A stretch of DNA of 64,000 bases from Okapia johnstoni. Lineage: Eukaryota > Chordata > Mammalia > Artiodactyla > Giraffidae. The stretch spans positions 71,973,405-72,037,404 of the forward strand of contig CM044322.1 of NCBI GenBank assembly GCA_024291935.2, in the 5' to 3' direction. Below, piece after piece: positions 21,605-38,699 of this stretch; the stretch's first letter is position 1, and every line of letters starts with the position of its first letter. The translations under genes and the position numbers were made by a program. A model generated the notes under the pieces. That model had not been told where the DNA came from, made no database searches, and worked only from the letters and a program-made list of their open reading frames with translations.

Positions 21605-22463
21605 AGGATTCTGGGAGGATGGCAGAGCAGGAAACACTAGGAATCTCTACTCACTTAAGACTACAACTGGCAGAAATCCTCTGACATATCTATCTTAAAA
21701 TTCTGAAATTGACTAAAGGTTTACAACTTCCGGAGGAAGGCTTGGAAGGTAAACTATGGTTATTTTTGGTCAGTTTCAGCTCTTAGCACAGTACGATCCC
21801 CCATCTCCAAGGCAGGCAGTTGTGCATATGTTCCTGATGCAGTTTGCACACATCCAGGATGGGTGATAAGGACTCTGTCCTCTTAATATTGGGAAGTTAT
21901 ATTCTACCTGGTGATAGCTGCTAGGAGGTCCATTGTTGTTGCACTTCCACCAGTTGTTGTAAGCCTCTTCTCCTATAGCTGAAGGGACCTCGTAAGAGAT
22001 TTGAAGTGCCAGTGCCCTTTTCTCCCTCCCTTTCATTTTTCTCTTTTTCCCATTTTGGCAGCCAGACATCAAAAGACTAGGACATTCAAAACCAAATACA
22101 TATATGGGAAAAATTAGAAAGTGTACACGCTCAAAAAAAGAACTGAGAAGACCTTAAATTTAAACCTGCAGCTGATCCTTAGAACAGAGACAACCCATAA
22201 CAATAAAATAGTAACAACAAAAAACTTCAGGTAAGAGGGAGAATCTGATTTCCAGGGATAACATTATTAGATTCAAATATCCAATTTTCCACAACAACAA
22301 AAAACACAAAGCAACCCAAGGAAACAGGAAAGTATAGCCCGTTGAAAGGAAAAACTAAGTCAATAAAAACTATCCCTGAGAAAGACCTAATTGCAGACGT
22401 ACAAGACAAAATCTAACATATACATTAACAATGCTCAAAAAATACAGAAGATGTGAAGAATGT
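21605..22463 (+). mobile_element. Old L1 5'UTR segment
   Basis: It begins with the L1-like start 'ggattctgggaggatggcag' and ends in typical old-L1 5'UTR text such as 'cccaaggaaacaggaaagta' and 'aaacta.ccctgagaaagacc'. It is truncated before ORF1. Confidence 0.6.
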
Positions 22464-22629
22464 CAGAAAAATGATATAAGAATCATTTTGGTACAGTGGA
22501 TAAGAACCCGCTGGTCAATGCAGGGATGCAGGTCTGATCCCTGATCCAGAAAAATGATATAAGAATCATTTTGGCACAGGGGATAAGAATCTGCTGGTCA
22601 ATGCAGGGATGCAGGCCTGATCCCTGATC
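22464..22629 (+). repeat. 83-bp tandem duplication across a SINE start
   Basis: Two units, 22464-22546 and 22547-22629, differ at only a few positions. Each contains the flank 'cagaaaaatgatataagaat' plus the first part of a CHR-type SINE head ('tcaatgcagggatgcagg'). Confidence 0.9.
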
Positions 22630-22813
22630 CAGGATCTGTGGAGCAATTTAAGCCCATGCTTCTGAGCCTGCACTCTAGAGCCCACAAGCACCAACTCCTG
22701 AACCTGCATGCCCTAGAGCCCACATGCTGCAACTACTGAGCCCCATGTACTGCAAGTACTGAAGCCCACGTGATTGCAGCCTGTGGGAAAGAGCCTGCGG
22801 GACTAGTGCCTGT
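22485..22813 (+). mobile_element. CHR-type SINE (head duplicated)
   Basis: tRNA-Glu SINE head, followed by the 'gagcctgcactctagagccc', 'catgctgcaactactgagcc' and 'gtactgaagcccacg' body typical of the longer CHR subfamily. It runs directly into BovB sequence at 22814. Confidence 0.75.
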
Positions 22814-24536
22814 GGGAAAGACTAGAGATCTCTTCAAGAAAATTAGAGATACCAAGGAAACATTGCATGCAAAGATGGGCTCAATAAATGACAGAAATGG
22901 TATGGACCTAACAGAAGCAGAAGATATTAAGAAGAGGTGGCAAGGATATACAAAAGAGATCTTAATGACCCAGATAACCATGATCACTCACCTAGAGCCA
23001 GACATCCTGGAGTGCAAAGTCAAGCGGGCCTTAGGAAGCATCACTACGAACAAAGCTAGTGGAGGTGATGGAATTCCAGTTGAGCTATTTCAAATCCTGA
23101 AAGATGATGCTGTGAAAGTGCTGCACTCAATATGCCAGCAAATCTGGAAAACTCAGCAGTGGCCACAGGACCGGAAAAGTCAGTTTTCATTCCAATCCCA
23201 AAGAAAGGCAATGCCAAACAATGTTCAAATTACCACACAACTGCACTTATCTCACCCGTTAGCAAAGGAATGCTCAAAATTCTCCAAGCCAGGCTTCAAC
23301 AGTAGTTAACTGAGAACTTCCAGATGTTCAAGCTGGTTTTAGAAAAGGTAGAGGAACCAGAGGTCAAACTGCCAACATCCACTGGATCATCGAAAATGCA
23401 AGAGAGTTTCAGAAAAACATCTACTTTTGTTTCATTGACTACACTAAACCCTTTGACTATGTGGATCGCAACAAACTGTGGAAAATTCTTAAAGAGATGG
23501 GAGTACCTGACCACCTTACCTTCCTCCTGAGGAATCTGTATGCAGGTCAAGAAGCAACAGTGAGAATCAGACATGGAACAATGGACTGGTTCCAAATTGA
23601 GAAAGGGGTACGTTCAAACTGTATATTGTCACCCTGCTTATTTAACTTATATGCTGAGTACATCATGCAAAATGCTGGGCTGGATGAAGCACAAGTTGGA
23701 ATCAAGACTGCAGGGATGAAAAAAAAAAAAGACTGCAGGGAGAAATACCAATAATGTCATACAGGCAGATGACACTACCCTTATGGCAGAAAGCAAAGAG
23801 GAACTAAAGAGCTTCTTGATGAATGTGAAAGAGGAGAGTGAAAAAGCTGGCTTAAAACTCAACATCCAAAAAACTAAGATGGTATCCGGTCCTATCACTT
23901 CATGGCAAATAGATGGAGAAACAATGCAAACAGTGACAGACTCAATTTTCTTGGGCTCCAAAATCACTGCAGATGGTGACAGCAGCCATGAAATTAAGAC
24001 ACTTGCTCCTTGGAAGAAAAGCTACAATAAAACTAAACAGTGTATTAAAAAGCAGAGACATTACTTTGCCAACAAAGGTCTGTCTAGTCAAGGATATGGT
24101 TTTTCCAGTAGTCACGTATGGGATGTGAGAGTTGGACCATAAAGAAAGCTAGGCGCTGAAGAATTGATGCTTTTGAACTGTGGTGTTGGCGAAGACTCTT
24201 GAAGAGTCCCTTGGACTGCAAGGAGATCCAACCAGTCAATCCTAAAGGAAATCAGTCCTGAATATTAATTGGAAGGACTGATGCTGAAGCTGAAATTCCA
24301 GTACTTTGGCCATCTGATGTGAAGAACTGACTCACTGGAAAAGATCCTGATGCTGGGGAAGACTGAAGGCAGGAGGAGAAGGGGACAACAGGATGAGATG
24401 ATTGGATGGCATCACTGACTCAATGGACATGAGACTGAGTAAACTCCGGGAGTTGGTGATGGACAGGAAAGCCTGGCATGCTGCAGTCCGTGGGGTCGCA
24501 AATAGTCGGACACGACTGAGCAACTGAACTGACTGA
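22814..24536 (+). mobile_element. BovB LINE, 5'-truncated, contains RT domain
   Basis: It begins inside ORF2 at 'gggaaagactagagatctct'. Reverse-transcriptase pieces follow: 'ALGSITTNKASGGDGIPVEL', 'DRNKLWKILKEMGVPDHL', and a 'LFNLYAEYIMQNAG' block. The catalytic YADD position (near 23762-23775) reads with Q in place of Y and sits next to a frame change. An A-rich run with a duplicated 'agactgcaggga' lies at 23705-23743. The 3' tail 'tagtcggacacgactgagca' is present. It is non-functional. Confidence 0.95.
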
Positions 24537-24544
24537 TCATGTTT

Positions 24545-24690
24545 ATCAACAGAAAATGGTCAATTCTTCCCCAATTATTTATAGCATGAAATAATCACAA
24601 CCAAAATCCCAGTCGAGTTTTTAAATAGAAATTGACAAGCTGATTCTGAAATCTGTATGGAAAAGTTATATGTCTTGCTCTATGTAGAAC
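24545..24690 (+). mobile_element. Short old L1 ORF2 fragment
   Basis: The text 'attgacaagctgattctgaa..ctgtatggaaaa' follows the conserved L1 ORF2 pattern. It is short and flanked by unassigned sequence. Confidence 0.55.
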
Positions 24691-25779
24691 AAGTTAACCT
24701 TTTTCTCACACATTCCTAAATAAATCTTTTAAACTACAAAACTATCCTCATTTGTAACTAGACAAATAAGTATCATTTCTAACTAGACAAAGAATACTTC
24801 TTGAGCATTCCTGAGGCTTGACAGGTATTCCACCAACCCTGTGAAACTGAGGTTGAGATGTTTGGGTAATTCTAAAGTTGGCATTTAAGGCCAGGTATGT
24901 GGACTACCAAGGTCATCTTTTCCTCTTTACCACACTGCTTTCCCAGCTCCCCAAAGACAAGGACTAACTTTAAAATTTTTCACTATGTCTAACACGTAAC
25001 ATCTTAATAAAAGCTGACATTGGTAAAATATAATCCATTATCTTCCCAAACTCACTTTACCAAGTATATGATCTAAAGAATAAAGCTTTTCTTGGGAAAA
25101 TCCTCCCTTTCCCACTCTACTCCTATCATCTCTGGTTTAGTAACACAGTTCATCAAAAGGAGGCACTTATTTGTTATTAATAATTCTCCCTCGCTCCTCT
25201 CTGCAATTTCTCAGCCAAGCAAAACATCTCAAACTCAGATGGCCCTGGGAATGAGGGTACTCTGTTAATACTCCAGAGACTGTAATTTCTCCAGACATGA
25301 TGATCCAAGATCATTTTTTCTCAGAAATTATTTTAACTAAGGAAGTTTACTGTTTTACTGAATAAAATCAGTCACATCACTTCGTTTGTATTCCCTCATA
25401 TAGGTCCAAGTTTGCCAACCTTCTCAACTATGGCATTTGACAAATCTTCAGTAAAACAACTAACTAATCCCCTCCAAGTTTAAGAGGTACTGAAGACAAG
25501 TAACCCTGTTCTGATACTGTTCTCAGTTATAATGCTTTAGCTGTAAGTAACAGAAAACCCAATCAGGAAATTCATTCTCTCACATAAGAAGTTAGGTGGC
25601 AGCGAAGTTTCAGAGTTGATTAATTCAGTGATGCACATTCATCAAAGATCAAATTCTTCCATCTTTCTCCTCTGGCATCCTTAGGATGTTGGCAATTATT
25701 ATCTCATAGTATCCTCACAATAAGCCTGGGTGTTTCATTAATGCTGCTGCCTGATGGTTGCCTGGTATGAGGAAAACAA
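24691..25779. other. Intergenic, no gene seen
   Basis: No exon or nameable repeat was recognised. 25500-25740 looks like an old interspersed repeat but could not be assigned. Confidence 0.35.
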
Positions 25780-26470
25780 TTTTCTCACAAGTACTTTGGA
25801 AGGCAATTTAAAAGTACCTACAGAGTTTTTTTAAATGTGCATATCCTGTGATCTAGCAATTCCACTTCTAAGAATTCATCTCAGGAAATGTTAAGTGGGC
25901 AAAAACAGGCATAAAAATGTCAATTACAATTTTTTAACAGCAAAACATAAGAAACAGCTTAAAATACGTATCAATAGGGTGTGACTACTTAAATTGAGAA
26001 ACTCGATACCTATGACACTAAAAAGGCAACAGGGAAATCCTGGTGGTCCATTGGTTAGGGCTTTGTACTTTCACTGCCAAGGGCCTGTGTTCAATATCTG
26101 GTTGGAGAACTATGATTCCACAAGCTGTGTGGCAAGCCCCTAAACCCCTCCCCAAAAGGCAACAAAAGCAAAAACAGATAAATTGGACTGCATCCAAATT
26201 TGGAACTGTGTATTAAAAGACAATCAACAGAGTGATAAGGCAGCAAATATTTGCAAATCATTTAAGAATATGTAAAGAACTAGTACAAATTAACAACAAA
26301 AAAATAACCTATTTAGAAATAGGACGAGCACTTTATTTAAGACACTTCTCCAAAGAAGACACACAAGTGACCAATAACACATTAAAGATGCTCAACGTCA
26401 CTGTTACAGAAATGAAAACCAAAGCCACCATCGCACCACCATTAGCATGATTGCTCTCAAAAGCAAGTGT
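25780..26470 (+). mobile_element. Old L1 ORF2 3' region, split by SINE and pseudogene
   Basis: Blocks such as 'gatctagcaattccacttct' and 'gacacttctccaaagaagac' are typical of the L1 ORF2 C-terminal coding region. A CHR-type SINE (26030-26160) and the RPS15 pseudogene interrupt it. L1 sequence resumes after them at 26860-26914 and 27198-27700. Confidence 0.75.
26030..26160 (+). mobile_element. CHR-type SINE
   Basis: 'gggaaatcctggtggtccat' head and 'tgtgttcaatatctggttgg' box-B region; ends near 'cccctaaacccctccccaaa'. Confidence 0.7.
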
Positions 26471-26484
26471 TGCCTCTCCAAAGA

Positions 26485-26855
26485 GAATCCACGAGGTTGC
26501 AGAAGTGGAGTAGAAGCAGCAGACCTTTTACAATTTGCCCTACAAGGAGCTGGTACAGCTGTGCAGGGCCCAGCAACTGCTGAGCCAAGCCTGGCAAGGA
26601 AGCAGCACTCCCTGCTACAGCACCTACGTAAGGCCAGGGAGGAGGCGCCACCCAAGGAGAAGCCTGAGGTGGCAAAGACACACCTGCAGGATACGATCAT
26701 CCTGCCTAAGATGGGCAGCAGGGTGGGCATCTACGAGGGCAAGACCTTCAAACAATCACCTACACAACCAGGTCAGCATCGGGACCACTCCTCTGGCTTC
26801 ATCCCCTTCAAGTAGCCTGCCTGGCCAATAAAGTCACGGACTTCTTTATTAAAAA
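26485..26855 (+). pseudogene. RPS15: RPS15 processed pseudogene
   Basis: This is an intronless, decayed copy of the ribosomal protein S15 message. One frame reads '[20 protein letters not shown]', '[20 protein letters not shown]' and '[11 protein letters not shown]', which is the recognisable middle of S15. The start region (about 26497) reads as M-A-E-V-E-like sequence but hits a stop at once. A second frame carries '[15 protein letters not shown]'. A deletion removes much of the C-terminal region before the final '..SGFIPFK' and stop at 26813-26815. The sequence ends with an AATAAA at 26827 and a short A-rich stretch, as expected for a retrocopy. It sits inside an old L1. Confidence 0.92.
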
Positions 26856-26926
26856 AGCTGTTTTACCAAGGAAGTGAAGAAATTGAATCCTTTGTGCACT
26901 AATTATGAGAAAGTAAAATGGTGAAG

Positions 26927-27197
26927 GCAATGGCACCCCACTCCAGTACTCTTGCCTGGAAAATCCCATGGACGGAGGAGCCTGGTGGGCTGCAGTCCAT
27001 GGGGTCGCTAGGAGTCGGAGATGACTGAGCGACTTCACTTTCACTATTCACTTTCATGCATTGGAGAAGGAAATGGCAACCCACTCCAGTGTTCTTGCCT
27101 GGAGAATCCCAGGGACAGGGGAGCCTGGTGGGCTGCCGTCTATGGGGTCGCACAGAGTCGGACACGACTGAAGCGACTTAGCAGCAGCAGCAGCAGC
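26927..27197 (+). mobile_element. Bov-A2 SINE with 12-bp target-site duplication
   Basis: Dimeric Bov-A copy with an (AGC)n tail at 27180-27197. The direct repeat 'aaaatggtgaag' at 26915-26926 and 27198-27209 is exact. The host sequence is an old L1. Confidence 0.95.
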
Positions 27198-27700
27198 AAA
27201 ATGGTGAAGATGCTGTGGAAAATAGTATGATGGTTCCTCAAAAAAATTTGTGAGCGTATGCTCAAAAGAACTGAAAGTGGAATCTCAAAGATGCACAGCA
27301 GCGTAATTTACAAAAGTAAAAAAGTGGAAGCAACCCAAATATCTACTGACAGTTAAACGTATAAGCAAAATATGGTATACATACATGCAATATTATTCAT
27401 CCTTAGAAAGGAAATCCTGACACATTCTACACATTCTATTTATATGAGGTACCTAATCAAACTCAGAAACAGAAAGAGATGGTCACCAGGGACTCAGGGG
27501 AGGGAGGGCTGATTTATTGTTTAATGAGTCTAGTTTTATTTTTGTAAGACAAAAAAGTTCCAAAGATTGGCTGTGTAACAATGTGAATATACTTAACATT
27601 ACTGAACCGTACACTTTAAAATGGTTAAGATAACAAATATTATGTGTGTATATTTTACCAAAATTAAAATTTTTAATTAAAAGAAATTTTAAAGTAAAAA
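27198..27700 (+). mobile_element. Old L1 3' end
   Basis: Continues the L1 of 25780-26470: 'gtggaagcaacccaaatatc', then 3'UTR text ending 'ctgaaccgtacactttaaaa..ggttaagata' and an A/T-rich tail. Confidence 0.75.
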
Positions 27701-29944
27701 TACCAAAATGAGAAACCAAGCTATACATATTAAAAAAGAGCTCAGAAGGCATCCAACTCCTAACCGTGGTTTTTTATGGAGAACACTGACGGGGAAAGGA
27801 GGGATTTGTTTTCTGCTCTGTATCTTTCTGTGTAGTTTGAAGTTTTAAAAATTTCACTGGATATGTTTTTTTCCTATGTAGTTATGATTAGTTCTAATAG
27901 GAATAATAAATTAGGGAATAATTAATAATAATTAATAAGGAAAAAGATCTTGGGTCAACCAATTAACAGGAGATGGTGCTATTAGGCTTTCCCCCAGGAA
28001 ATGCCTGTTGTATTTCCTGGCCAGTAATGCCTTAGTCCAAGTTAAGAGACCCACTCTCTAATCCTGAAACTGACAAGTGTGACTCAAGAACAGCTGGTGC
28101 CTGCATACACAGAATTTCAGTGTTTTCCAACTATTCTGACCCTTCTTTCCCCCTGCTTACTACTAACACCAGGCCCAAATCAGCACTTACTGTCTCAGAG
28201 GCTATTCTCCTCCCATCCTTCATTTCAACAATATTATGAGAGTTATTGAGTGGTTAGCAAGACCCCTTCAGAAACCAACCATTCCAGAAAAATAACTGCT
28301 CAAATACCAAGAGCCGCCAACAAGAGAAGATTCCCAGCAGCACATACTAATAACCTTAATGAAGCAGAGAGCAATGCCTCCTATAATACAAATTTTGGTT
28401 GGAAGAAAAGATCTACAGATTGTGGAAAAGTGCAACTTAAAAAGCAAACACCACAGGTTCCAGTACAGCAGGAAAGCAAGCAGATTTCTAAATACAGAGC
28501 TCAATTTTAAGAATTCACTGTACCTTTGTCACTATCATCATTTGCTCTGTCAAAAATAGACACTTCCATGTCTTGATCCATTCAGAATAAGCCACAGCAG
28601 GAATAGCTTTGCTTACATAGGGTGGGCAGGTCAGAAAGGCAGCATGGGGAAAAGAAAAAGCAGCCAGCAGGTTTTCTTAGGGATTATATTGCTCCAGATT
28701 TTATCCTTCTTCTCAGCTATTTCGGTGCCAAGAAAGCTGCAGGGAGGTCTTTGCTCTGCTCTCAAAAAGCTTTTCACCAGAAAGGTGGAAGCAGTCTCAG
28801 GGCTGCAACTCCCTCTGCTCCTTGATGTTTTCTTTGCATGCTATAGCAGGTTTAATTGAATTTCCAACTTAAGATATGTTAAGAGCTAAACCAGCCCTTT
28901 ATTTAGAAAATATGACCAAAAAGGCACAACTTTAAACAGAGTGGGACAGCTAAAATGCCAAGTTCTAAGTTGGACTGATTTCTACACTCACCTACAAATA
29001 TTCTCTACCTCACAAAGTGATTCTTTTACTCGGTTTAAAGAAAAGTTCTATATCATCCTCATAAGCACTTGGAAAAATAAGAACTGGACTTTTTGGTTCT
29101 TCCGCAGCTACCCTTAGTAACACTGCCCATTATCAGAATTTAAGGTAGGCCTTATTCATCTTTCAAGATTCAACTTAAATAATACTTAGTACCTGGTATT
29201 GAGGCTATGTTTATCAGTCTGTTTCACTGTATGTATTCAACTAATAGCAGATGCTCAATAATCATTTAATAGAAGAATTCTAATCAGAACAACCCTGATA
29301 TATTGGAGGAAGTGAGAACTAACGACATAATTTAATTAGGAAATAAGCAATTACTGGGGGAGGAACCAAAATCCTTGGAGATAAGTGTATGAGGGTTTTC
29401 TTCAACTAACATTCTATTATTCTGCCTAACAGTAGTTAACCAGTGTTTCCTATTACCAAGCTCACAAAGTCTCCCTCTGGTTAACTCTTAACAGAGCCCC
29501 TTTTTAATTAAAACCTTCATTCTTTGTCTATATCCAAATATTTCTAACATTCTGATCTTAGTGATAAAAGAATACACAAAGAACTCACATAGTAACTCTA
29601 ACAGAGTGTTAAGCAGATACTGAGCCCTTATGTCCCCAACATAATGTGGCTAGAAGCCCTGGTGTCCTAGCTTCCAATTAGAACTGATGATGAAAACATA
29701 TATTAGCACCATTATCTTTACTTTTGTGAACACTCCCCTGCTGCACCACCCAGTATCAGAAGTCACATCAGGTAGAATTCCTATACTTTGCCTTAAGGAT
29801 CTACAAAATCCCAGTTCTGTGAAACACAAATGCTCAGGGCAAGTGCCATCCCTCAGAAAACTTTAAAATAAACACTAACAGCTAACGGTGACATTGTGTA
29901 AAAACTCTATAACTGAATAGAAAAAATAAGGTAAATATTTTGAT
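27701..29944. other. Intergenic downstream of SNRPE, no gene seen
   Basis: Mostly sequence I cannot assign. The stretch at about 29140-29275 ends 'gatgctcaataatcatttaatag', which resembles an L2 3' end, but this is weak. Open frames at 28250-28860 have no recognisable domain. Confidence 0.4.
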
Positions 29945-29962
29945 AAAAACAGTCCCACAGCA

Positions 29963-29968
29963 TTTATT
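29963..29968 (-). terminator. SNRPE: SNRPE polyadenylation signal AATAAA
   Basis: AATAAA on the minus strand, about 130 bp after the stop codon, in the context 'gacaataaatgctgtgggac'. It gives a short 3'UTR, with cleavage expected at about 29940-29950. Confidence 0.85.
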
Positions 29969-30095
29969 GTCATCTGGTAATAACATAAGGGTGAGCAGAA
30001 CAATATGAAATCATGTTTTAGAACTACATCTCTAACAAAGGACACCTAAAAAACCAACGGTATTGGCAAACAATTTCTCACTTCATTTATCACTT

Positions 30096-35631
<5,536 letters not shown>

Positions 35632-35967
35632 GCTGGAAGCTCACAAGCGCCACACACCGCTCCACACACTAGCTCAGAAAGCAACTTCCGGAACAACGAG
35701 CCGGAAGCGGAAGTGCGCAGTGCTCAGGCGGCGACGTGGGCGGTTCCTGGGAAATACCTCTCTAGCCACAGGAGTCGGTTATTTCGGTGCTCCAGAGCGT
35801 CCCGGGGAGGCCGCACGGCGGCGACTCCTTTTCGGAAGGCGGGTTGGTCCTGCAGCGCCACCTGGAGGGAGGCTGGAGGAGGGAGCGCGGCTTCGGTTGT
35901 GAGTCGGTTTTACGAGCCGGATCGTTCCCCTGCGTACCTCTTCTGAAATGGTATGGTTCAGTGGTTT

Positions 35968-36009
35968 GAGTCGGACACCACTGAAGCGACTTAGCGGCAG
36001 CAGCAGCAG
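35968..36009 (+). mobile_element. 42-bp truncated Bov-A2 tail insertion near the SNRPE promoter
   Basis: Only the last 42 bp of Bov-A2 is present ('gagtcggacaccactgaagc' through the AGC repeat). It is bordered by the exact 9-bp repeat 'cagtggttt' at 35959-35967 and 36010-36018. Confidence 0.8.
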
Positions 36010-36247
36010 CAGTGGTTTTTCTAAGGCCTGCTTCCCTGGGATTTCGTCTTTACAGCCGCGTCGTGGTGGACAGGGTAGGGCCGCAAGAAGCCCAAACTCA
36101 GGGCTCCCGCAGCTGACACTTTGGGCCACAGACGATACGATTTCGAAAGCCGGGTGCTGTGGTTACTCCAGTAACTGATTCAACTCTGATCAGCTTTTTG
36201 GAGAGCTATTTGTTAGGTGGCAGCGGAGGATCAATGTTGAATGAAAA

Positions 36248-36410
36248 CCCTAAAACCTGATTTCTAGGTTCAAATCCTGAACGCTTATAGTGTGTGACCA
36301 AGAATGTTACTCACCCTTGCCCTGTCTTGGCTTAGTTATTAACAAAATGGAGATAAAAATGTTCCTTCCTCATGGGGTTAAAGATCCAATGAAGAAGTAG
36401 TGTACATGTG
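36248..36410 (+). mobile_element. MIR SINE
   Basis: 'ggttcaaatcctgaacgctt', then 'gtgtgtgaccaagaatgtta', 'ttaacaaaatggagataaaa' and 'tggggttaaagatccaatga' follow the MIR core order. Confidence 0.75.
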
Positions 36411-36524
36411 TATACATTAAGGTCTCAACCTTCCAACATATCGTTTCCTGGGTAACACAGCTGGAAGGGGAGGGGTCACACTTGGCTTGGCTGTATCCTG
36501 GGCTGTGGGCTGGCAGAAATTTCC

Positions 36525-36620
36525 TTTAATTGGAATACCCATTTTATAGATGAGGAAACTGAAACTCAGAGTCGAAGGGACTCGTCCAAGGGGACACCTG
36601 TTAGATTAGACACCACTTAG
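36525..36620. mobile_element. MIR-like fragment
   Basis: 'tagatgaggaaactgaaact' and 'cgtccaaggggacacctgtt' match the usual MIR-type 'atgaggaaactga' block. Orientation and family are uncertain. Confidence 0.5.
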
Positions 36621-37688
36621 ACACAATGCTGCAAGTAGCAGAATCGTAACTTGTTTAACTGAGATTGTTACCAAACCAAACTTGGGTCTGCTCCGAGGAG
36701 GAGCAGTAAAGCCAAGCTGTTGACACTGGTTTGTGGTGAAGGACAGCCAGGGGAACAGGCCCAAACTCCCGGGTGACTTTTAGGAGAGGATTAGGAGAGG
36801 ATTTTTAAAGACAAAGTAAGGGAGAAGGTTGAGGCTACATGATCAGCTCATGCACAATTCTCTCACTGAGTGGTGAGGTAACCAGCTGAGGTCACAGGGG
36901 TCGGTATTAAGGATTCTCAGGCCAGTGTGAAGGCTATGTGTTCATGGTCACGATGTAGTTCGCTTTTTCTCCCTGGTAGCAGTTTTAGTATCTGCAAAAC
37001 AACTCAAAGATATGGCTCAGGATATTATCTATAGCCCTTGACTCTGTTTTATGGCTAAACTATCATTATTTTGTCTTTTTTGACTGTTTTCCTTTGTTTC
37101 TGCATTATCTCACTTCTCTAATTAAATTTACTCTTAGAAACTCAGGGAAGGCCTAGGAGGTTAAAGCTTTTCTATAAATAAGAGGAAAGGGATACAAAGG
37201 GGTCTGTTACCTGGAAGGCCCCACAGAGTCCTGCTCAGTTTCAAGGTCTTCTGTTTAAAGAGGATAATAGGAATAACAACCTCATAAAAATGTGAGATCA
37301 AAGGACATGAAAGTAATTTTTTTTAAAGGATCTAGAAAACACATGGAAAAGTTGAGATTTGCTGAATTTGAAGACAGTGTGACTAGAACACACCAGTATA
37401 CCTGTCTGAGCTCAGATGCAGAGATGCTTAGCTACTTGTTTTTACCTTTTCCTATTTCTGAAGGCACGATTCCTAACTTTTAAGGATTGATCTTTACAAC
37501 CAGTCAGTTGACTCATACAACTCATGAGAAGAGATTTACTTTTTCTTAATGATTTTGCCATTTTCCATTTAAATCTTTGATCCATCTAGAATTTATACCA
37601 GTATATCCTAGAACTGATACAATTTTAAAGTTTCTAGGTGGCTACCCACTTGTCCATCACTATTACAAAAAAAAATGTGGGGGAGGGG
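36621..37688. other. Intergenic, no feature recognised
   Basis: No gene, promoter or nameable repeat was seen. Confidence 0.35.
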
Positions 37689-37890
37689 GGCTTCCCTGGT
37701 GGCTCAGATGGAAAAGCGTCTACCTGCAGTGTGGGAGACCCGAGTTCGATCCCTGGGTCAGGAGTATCCCCTGGAGAAGGAAATGGCAACCCACTCCTAC
37801 TCTTGCCTGGAGAATTCCATGGATGGAGGATCCTGGTAGGCTATAGTCCATGGAGTTGCAAAGAGTCAGACATGACTGAGCGACTTCACT
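37689..37890 (+). mobile_element. Bov-tA SINE
   Basis: Complete: head 'gggcttccctggtggctcag', box-B region 'cgagttcgatccctgggtca', tail 'aaagagtcagacatgactga'. Among the least diverged copies here. Confidence 0.95.
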
Positions 37891-37944
37891 TTATTACAGT
37901 GAAGTTTGTTCCTCATTCAATTTTAAATGCCACATTTATAGTAT

Positions 37945-37968
37945 ATCGTGTGTGTGTGTGTGTGTAGG
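37945..37968. repeat. (GT)n microsatellite
   Basis: A short uninterrupted GT run just downstream of a Bov-tA. Confidence 0.85.
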
Positions 37969-38265
37969 TATGTGTTTTTATGGATAGAGTTTATATTTTG
38001 TTCAGTTGATCTGAGTATCTATTTAGACTAGTATCACTGTTATTTTTATTTGGCAGGACAAAAAGTTCATAGAATTTTCCTAGTTATTTTTGTTTTTCCT
38101 TAAAACTTTAGAATAAACTTACCTAATTTTAAAAAGTCCTGTTGGTATTTTTACTGTGATTACATTAAACCTAGAACAACTTAGAAGTAATTTTTTTAAA
38201 TCTAAGTACCCAATGGCTATTTGTTTAAATTTTGAGTCTTTGAGAAATTTTTAGTTTTCTTTGTT
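37969..38265. other. Intergenic, A/T-rich, L1-like fragments possible
   Basis: 'ggcaggacaaaaagttcata' and surrounding text could be old L1, but I cannot assign it. Confidence 0.25.
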
Positions 38266-38440
38266 TCCCTGGAATCTGCCTGCAATGCAGGAGATTCAGA
38301 TTCAATCCCTGGGTGGGGAAGATTCCCTGGAGGAGGAAATGGCAACCCACTCCAGTATTCTTGCCTGGAAAATCCCATGGACAGAGGAGCTAGTAGGCTA
38401 GTCCATGGGGTCGCAGAGAGTTGGATACAACTGAGTACAC
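38266..38440 (+). mobile_element. Bov-tA SINE (head truncated)
   Basis: Starts in 'ccctggaatctgcctgcaat' and continues through 'gaggaaatggcaacccactc' to 'agagagttggatacaactga'. Confidence 0.88.
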
Positions 38441-38699
38441 AGGCATTCGTTTTCTTTAGTTTTAATTTCTTTGTAGTTCATCTAGTTTAATCATAGATAT
38501 TTAATTTCTCTTGTTCTGAAAATTTGTATTTTACTCATTCGTATGCTCTAGTTGGTTTTGAAGAGAAAAGTAATATATTCAATGATATAAAAATTGTATA
38601 GTTTTCCATGAATAAAAAGCCATCAAAATAAGCAAAATGAGAAGATCTGGAAAACGTATGTTTGTACTACATCAAACAAATGGGTAATTTTACTAATAC

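Noticed and set aside
26404..26730. Minus-strand 108-codon frame across the RPS15 copy
   Set aside because: It is the antisense shadow of the processed pseudogene.
35779..36129. Minus-strand 116-codon frame upstream of SNRPE
   Set aside because: It lies in the CpG-rich region with no domain, and crosses the 42-bp SINE insertion. The true SNRPE start at 35631 is downstream.
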